From CAYMGM01 sp964390005 (GTDB taxonomy: Bacteria > Pseudomonadota > Alphaproteobacteria > UBA9219), in assembly GCA_964390005.1 (NCBI GenBank), contig CAYMGM010000027.1, positions 1-8,859 of the forward strand: DNA of 8,859 bases, in the 5' to 3' direction. Made by a program: the position numbers and the translations under genes. Shown one piece after another: positions 5,913-8,859 of this stretch (its first letter is position 1; each line of letters opens with the position of its first letter). The notes below the pieces were generated by a model, which was not told the DNA's origin, made no database searches, and saw nothing but the letters and a program-made list of their open reading frames with translations.

Positions 5913-7391
5913 ACCCTCACGCATGACGATTCAACGGGGACAGCTTTGCGAAGCGCAGATGTCTCGGGCGATTCTTTGGCCGGTCTTGTCGATATGTTCA
6001 AGATCGGGATGGGCCCTTCCTCTTCTCATACGATTGGGCCGATGCGGGCGGCCCAGCAATTTCTCCAAAGTCTGGGTGGATTTTTGCCGCGTTTAGCGCG
6101 GCTGCATGCCATCGCCTATGGATCGCTGGCTTGGACGGGGAAAGGGCATGCGACGGACAAGGCCTTGATCCTTGGGCTTGCCGGATGTTCCTTTGACGAG
6201 ATTGACCCCGATGAAGCGGATCGGATTTATCAGAAGATTTTGATTGATAAAGCGATCGTTCTTTCCGGCGGACATAAAGTTCCGTTCGATCCGGCCTGCG
6301 ATTTGGTTTTTGACCGCAACGAGACGTTCTCGCGCCACACCAACGCGATGCGTTTTGAAGCCTTTGACGACAAAGGCGGGCTGCTTATGGCCGATGTTTG
6401 GTATTCGGTCGGCGGCGGTTTTGTCGTGCGCGAAGGCGGGGCCGATGGTGCAGACGGGCAGGTTTCGCTGCCCTATCCCTTTATTTCGTCGCACATGATG
6501 TTGGCGATGGGGGTCGAGCAGGGGCTTTCGATTGCCGATATGGCGCGCGCGAATGAACAAGTTCGGCGGCCACAGGCAGAGACAGATGCTTTTATCGATA
6601 AAATCGCGGCAACCATGCTGGCCTGTATTGATCGCGGGCTGCGCATGGATGGCACTTTGGCAGGCGATATTCGCTTGCGCCGTCGCGCCAAAGAGCTGTT
6701 CGCCAAAACCGAAGAGCAAACCGCCAAAGCGGACCCAACCTTTGTGATGCGCCGCCTGTCGACTTATGCCATTGCCGTGGCCGAAGAAAACGCGGCCAGT
6801 GGGCGTATTGTGACAGCGCCAACAAATGGAGCGGCGGGCGTCATTCCCGCCGTTTTGCGTTATTATCTGGATTATTGCCCCGGGGCGAATACGGAAGGTG
6901 TGCGAACCTTTTTCTTGGTCGCCTCGACGATTGGGGCGCTTATCAAACGCAACGCGTCGATTTCAGGCGCAGAAGTCGGATGTCAGGGCGAAATCGGATC
7001 GGCCTCGGCCATGGCGGCGGCGGGATTGGCGGCGGCGCTTGGCGCGACCAATCTTCAAATCGAAAATGCGGCGGAAATCGCGCTTGAACATCATCTGGGG
7101 CTTACCTGCGATCCCGTTGGCGGGCTGGTGCAGGTCCCTTGTATCGAGCGCAACGCTTTCGGCGCTGTCAAAGCCGTGAATGCGGCGTCGCTTGCGATGA
7201 TGAGCGATGGAACGCATTTTGTAAGCCTCGATCAAGCGATTGAAACGATGCGCCAGACAGGGCTGGATTTGCATGCCAAATACAAAGAAACAGCCCTTGG
7301 CGGCCTGGCCGTGACGGCTTGCGGCTTTCATGTGCCTGTTCATGAAGATCCACGTGCCGAGAAAACGCCGCGCGTCTTTACAGGGTTTTGA
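5910..7391 (+). CDS. sdaA: L-serine ammonia-lyase, single-chain iron-sulfur type (EC 4.3.1.17)
   Basis: The family converts L-serine to pyruvate and ammonia in the cytoplasm using a [4Fe-4S] cluster, feeding serine into central carbon metabolism. At 493 aa the protein is somewhat longer than E. coli SdaA (454). The N-terminal beta domain starts near residue 26 (DMFKIGMG, GPSSSHTIGP at 35-44) and the catalytic alpha domain covers about 275-475 (ENAASGRIVTAPTNGAAGVIPA, then GCQGEIGSASAMAAAG). Likely cluster ligands are C358, C400 and C411; their spacing of 42 and 11 residues equals that recalled for the Legionella enzyme (C343, C385, C396). C471 may match the tail cysteine that enters the active site in that enzyme, but here 22 further residues follow it. 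The TTG start adds about 20 residues before the usual N-terminus. The gene stands alone between two terminators. Confidence 0.96.
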   Translation: MTLTHDDSTGTALRSADVSGDSLAGLVDMFKIGMGPSSSHTIGPMRAAQQFLQSLGGFLPRLARLHAIAYGSLAWTGKGHATDKALILGLAGCSFDEIDPDEADRIYQKILIDKAIVLSGGHKVPFDPACDLVFDRNETFSRHTNAMRFEAFDDKGGLLMADVWYSVGGGFVVREGGADGADGQVSLPYPFISSHMMLAMGVEQGLSIADMARANEQVRRPQAETDAFIDKIAATMLACIDRGLRMDGTLAGDIRLRRRAKELFAKTEEQTAKADPTFVMRRLSTYAIAVAEENAASGRIVTAPTNGAAGVIPAVLRYYLDYCPGANTEGVRTFFLVASTIGALIKRNASISGAEVGCQGEIGSASAMAAAGLAAALGATNLQIENAAEIALEHHLGLTCDPVGGLVQVPCIERNAFGAVKAVNAASLAMMSDGTHFVSLDQAIETMRQTGLDLHAKYKETALGGLAVTACGFHVPVHEDPRAEKTPRVFTGF

Positions 7392-7410
7392 AACGATCGT
7401 CTTTGATAAA

Positions 7411-7440
7411 GAAAAAGCCCCCGAAAAAGGGGGCTTTTTC
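7411..7440. terminator. Bidirectional rho-independent terminator
   Basis: A perfect 12-bp stem GAAAAAGCCCCC / GGGGGCTTTTTC (7411-7422 and 7429-7440) with loop GAAAAA is followed by a T-rich tract on both strands (TTTTGC on plus, TTTATC on minus). It lies 19 nt after the sdaA stop and 22 nt after the stop of the opposing exported-protein gene, so it should end both transcripts. Confidence 0.95.
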
Positions 7441-7462
7441 TTTTGCGTGGGTTAATGGCTTT

Positions 7463-8530
7463 TTATTGGCCCGCGCCGCAGCCATAGCCAGCTTTGGGGG
7501 CTGTTCCGTAAGAACGGACATTGGCGCGGGCGATGGCTAGGACGGATCGATCCGTCAGTCTGTTGAAGGCTTCACGCGACAGTTTGCCATCAGCGACAGC
7601 GGCAGAGACCCGGGCGGCTTCTTTCATGCAAGCCAAGTTCTGGACCATGCCTGCCATGGCCAACGCCTGCTGTTGGGGCGTTTTGGCATGCTGGTAACGA
7701 ATACTATCGCCGATCAAGGCAATGTAATTTTTTGTAAAAACACGTGCGCCGACATCGCCTTGTTTCAGGCTGTCTGCCAGAACGCTTGAGATCAACATAT
7801 CTTCGCCGCCCATCGCTACGACGAGCTTGGGCATCCCGTCGTTGGCTGCCGCAAACCGGGCCATCTGTTTGACGATTTTTTGCAGTTCTTCGCGCGCGTC
7901 ATTGGTGCCGGGGCGTTCAAATTCCATGGCTTCAGCTTTGAGCGCCTGATTGAAAAGGGCGACATTGCGAGCAAAGGAGCCATCGTCTTCTGGCGAAGGC
8001 TTTGCCCAATCAGGCAAAAGCTCGGTAAAACGCGCTTCCCATTCGGCGTTGCTATTGTCTTGAGCCGTGTTCGATGGAGCGGCTGTTTTGGGCTCAGCAG
8101 TGGCGATGGCCGTCATCTGCATGGCGGTGGCCGTCGGCTGCATGGCGGTGTCTGTGCTATGCGCTGCAATCAAATCGGCCATCTTCATTTCGCCACCGTT
8201 TGCGGCCACGCTTTTTTCAAGCGATGTCACCAAACGAGCAAGGGCCTTTTGGCGTTTGCTGCGTTTATGATCCTGTTTCCCGGTGGCAATTTTTTCTCCA
8301 CCTTTGCCATAGCTGTCTTTGGAGGGCTCGGTCTTGATTTCGCCCTTGATCTTGATCTCGCCGTAAGGCTTGGCCTCGTCTCCCATCGTGATGCCCTTGG
8401 GCGTCAGGACGGTCTTGCAGAGAGAATCGTTCGGCTCCTGCTGCGCTTGAGCTGGGACGGTAAGGCCAAAGGCTGCCAACCCAAAAGCTGCACCCACGAT
8501 GATTTTTTGAACGAGACCCGGCACGCGCAT
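7463..8530 (-). CDS. Exported protein of unknown function, helix-rich
   Basis: I do not recognise this 355-aa protein. The ATG start has AGGAG 5 nt upstream. A clear signal peptide (hydrophobic stretch about 10-25) ends in AQA at 27-29, giving a mature chain beginning QQEPND. Next comes a lysine-rich, probably flexible stretch (about 40-95, with GEIKIKGEIK and a cluster KRSKRQK), a low-complexity Ala/Thr/Met stretch with a 7-residue repeat (TAMQPTA, TAMQMTA), and an alanine-rich helical part (about 150-345). There are three cysteines (C38, C301, C351), an odd number, so at least one would be unpaired. No membrane segment beyond the signal and no catalytic motif is visible. It is probably periplasmic or secreted. 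An opposite-strand ORF over its 5' half is treated as a shadow because it lacks these start and export signals. Confidence 0.87.
   Translation of the reverse strand: MRVPGLVQKIIVGAAFGLAAFGLTVPAQAQQEPNDSLCKTVLTPKGITMGDEAKPYGEIKIKGEIKTEPSKDSYGKGGEKIATGKQDHKRSKRQKALARLVTSLEKSVAANGGEMKMADLIAAHSTDTAMQPTATAMQMTAIATAEPKTAAPSNTAQDNSNAEWEARFTELLPDWAKPSPEDDGSFARNVALFNQALKAEAMEFERPGTNDAREELQKIVKQMARFAAANDGMPKLVVAMGGEDMLISSVLADSLKQGDVGARVFTKNYIALIGDSIRYQHAKTPQQQALAMAGMVQNLACMKEAARVSAAVADGKLSREAFNRLTDRSVLAIARANVRSYGTAPKAGYGCGAGQ
8108..8149. repeat. Two tandem 21-bp copies inside the exported-protein gene
   Basis: Bases 8108-8128 and 8129-8149 are identical apart from two adjacent positions (AT in the first copy, GG in the second). 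On the coding (minus) strand they give the heptads TAMQPTA and TAMQMTA. The copy number is a multiple of three bases, so change by slippage would keep the reading frame. Confidence 0.85.
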
Positions 8531-8804
8531 AGGAACTCCTATAAAAAAGTGATCAATGAAAGAACTAGATGAAAATAATTTAAAGCGGGCAGGATAAGCA
8601 ATACTTTCATTTGTATTTGTCGAACAGGCTTTAAAAACGGGGCGCGAAACGGCGTTAACCTTAATAAATCGATGCAGATAAATTTTTCTGGCACATTACA
8701 GACAAATGGGCTAAGAAGACACATTCCCCAAAGCATGTTGAAGCTTAATCCGGTTTTTCCGGTCGGCGGCTTGTGGGGTGTAAAGCGCACTGTCCGCGCG
8801 CTGA
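8531..8804. other. AT-rich intergenic region with divergent start signals
   Basis: This 274-bp stretch separates the start of the exported-protein gene (-) from tRNA-Trp (+). On the minus strand TTGCTT (8596-8601), a 17-nt spacer and TTATTT (8573-8578) form a weak promoter candidate about 42 nt before the ATG. Toward tRNA-Trp, TGTAAA (8779-8784) is a possible -10 element 20 nt before the tRNA, but it has no good -35 partner. A GCGTTAACCTT (8652-8662) is also found inverted upstream of the AraC-type regulator (4749-4759). I see no gene here. Confidence 0.5.
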
Positions 8805-8859
8805 AGGAGTGTAGCTCAATTGGTAGAGCACCGGTCTCCAAAACCGGGGGCTGGGGGTT
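8805..8859 (+). tRNA. tRNA-Trp (anticodon CCA), cut by the window end
   Basis: The sequence starts with acceptor strand AGGAGTG, followed by TA, a D-arm GCTC-AATTGGTA-GAGC, and an anticodon stem CCGGT/ACCGG around the loop CTCCAAA (anticodon CCA at 8838-8840). It stops after GGGGGTT in the T-arm, so the last 20 or so bases and the 3' acceptor strand lie outside. In many proteobacteria tRNA-Trp precedes secE-nusG and ribosomal protein genes, so these are the expected next genes; this is inference only. Confidence 0.93.

Noticed and set aside
5788..5913. 41-aa ORF ending in an overlap with the sdaA TTG start
   Set aside because: No ribosome site at a suitable distance, and its composition is Arg-rich without domain features. 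The overlap (TTGA) looks like chance.
7880..8572. 230-aa plus-strand ORF opposite the exported-protein gene
   Set aside because: The minus-strand frame has an ideal SD, a signal peptide and a terminator at its end. The plus-strand frame has no such support and is low in plausible protein features.
8652..8670. CtrA-type binding sites (TTAACC halves here and, inverted, at 4749-4759)
   Set aside because: Neither place has the second TTAA at the seven-base spacing of a full CtrA site. An 11-base match within a window this size is expected by chance.
8539..8841. 100-aa minus-strand ORF between the exported-protein gene and tRNA-Trp
   Set aside because: It runs antisense through tRNA-Trp, has no ribosome site, and spans AT-rich promoter-like DNA.

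Overview
The window looks like ordinary chromosomal DNA from an alphaproteobacterium. DnaE has the alphaproteobacterial type of N-terminus, an intergenic GTCATCCCCGC-type palindrome sits upstream of it, GC content is moderate (mid-50s percent by eye), and Shine-Dalgarno sites are strong. The exact order cannot be fixed; a Rhodospirillales-like or Micavibrio-like lineage is a guess. There is no prophage, insertion sequence, CRISPR array or clear defence cassette.

Layout, left to right. (1) Bases 1-132 are a short intergenic stretch with one palindromic repeat. (2) dnaE, the replicative DNA polymerase III alpha subunit, is at 133-3612 (+). (3) A gene for an unrecognised exported protein (3619-4470, -) converges on dnaE with a 6-bp gap. 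(4) tRNA-Gly(TCC) lies just upstream of that gene on the same strand (4563-4636, -). (5) A 202-bp intergenic region separates it from a divergent Rob-like AraC/GyrI regulator (4839-5708, +), which is closed by a good hairpin terminator. (6) A leader of about 150 nt holds a 13-codon ORF and a hairpin, then L-serine ammonia-lyase sdaA (5910-7391, +) begins with TTG behind a perfect AGGAGG. (7) A strong two-way terminator (7411-7440) is shared with a second unrecognised exported protein (7463-8530, -). (8) An AT-rich intergenic region follows, then tRNA-Trp(CCA), cut off by the window end at 8859.

The genes do not form one pathway. They are mostly single-gene transcription units in alternating orientation: replication (dnaE), translation (two tRNAs), serine catabolism (sdaA), a probable small-molecule-sensing regulator, and two envelope or periplasmic proteins of unknown role. 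The points most worth a second look are an internal Shine-Dalgarno plus ATG exactly at the domain boundary of the AraC/GyrI regulator, the serine deaminase leader and C-terminal tail, and the two unknown exported proteins, which share nearly the same translation-start sequence. I see no convincing evidence of a new multi-gene system.
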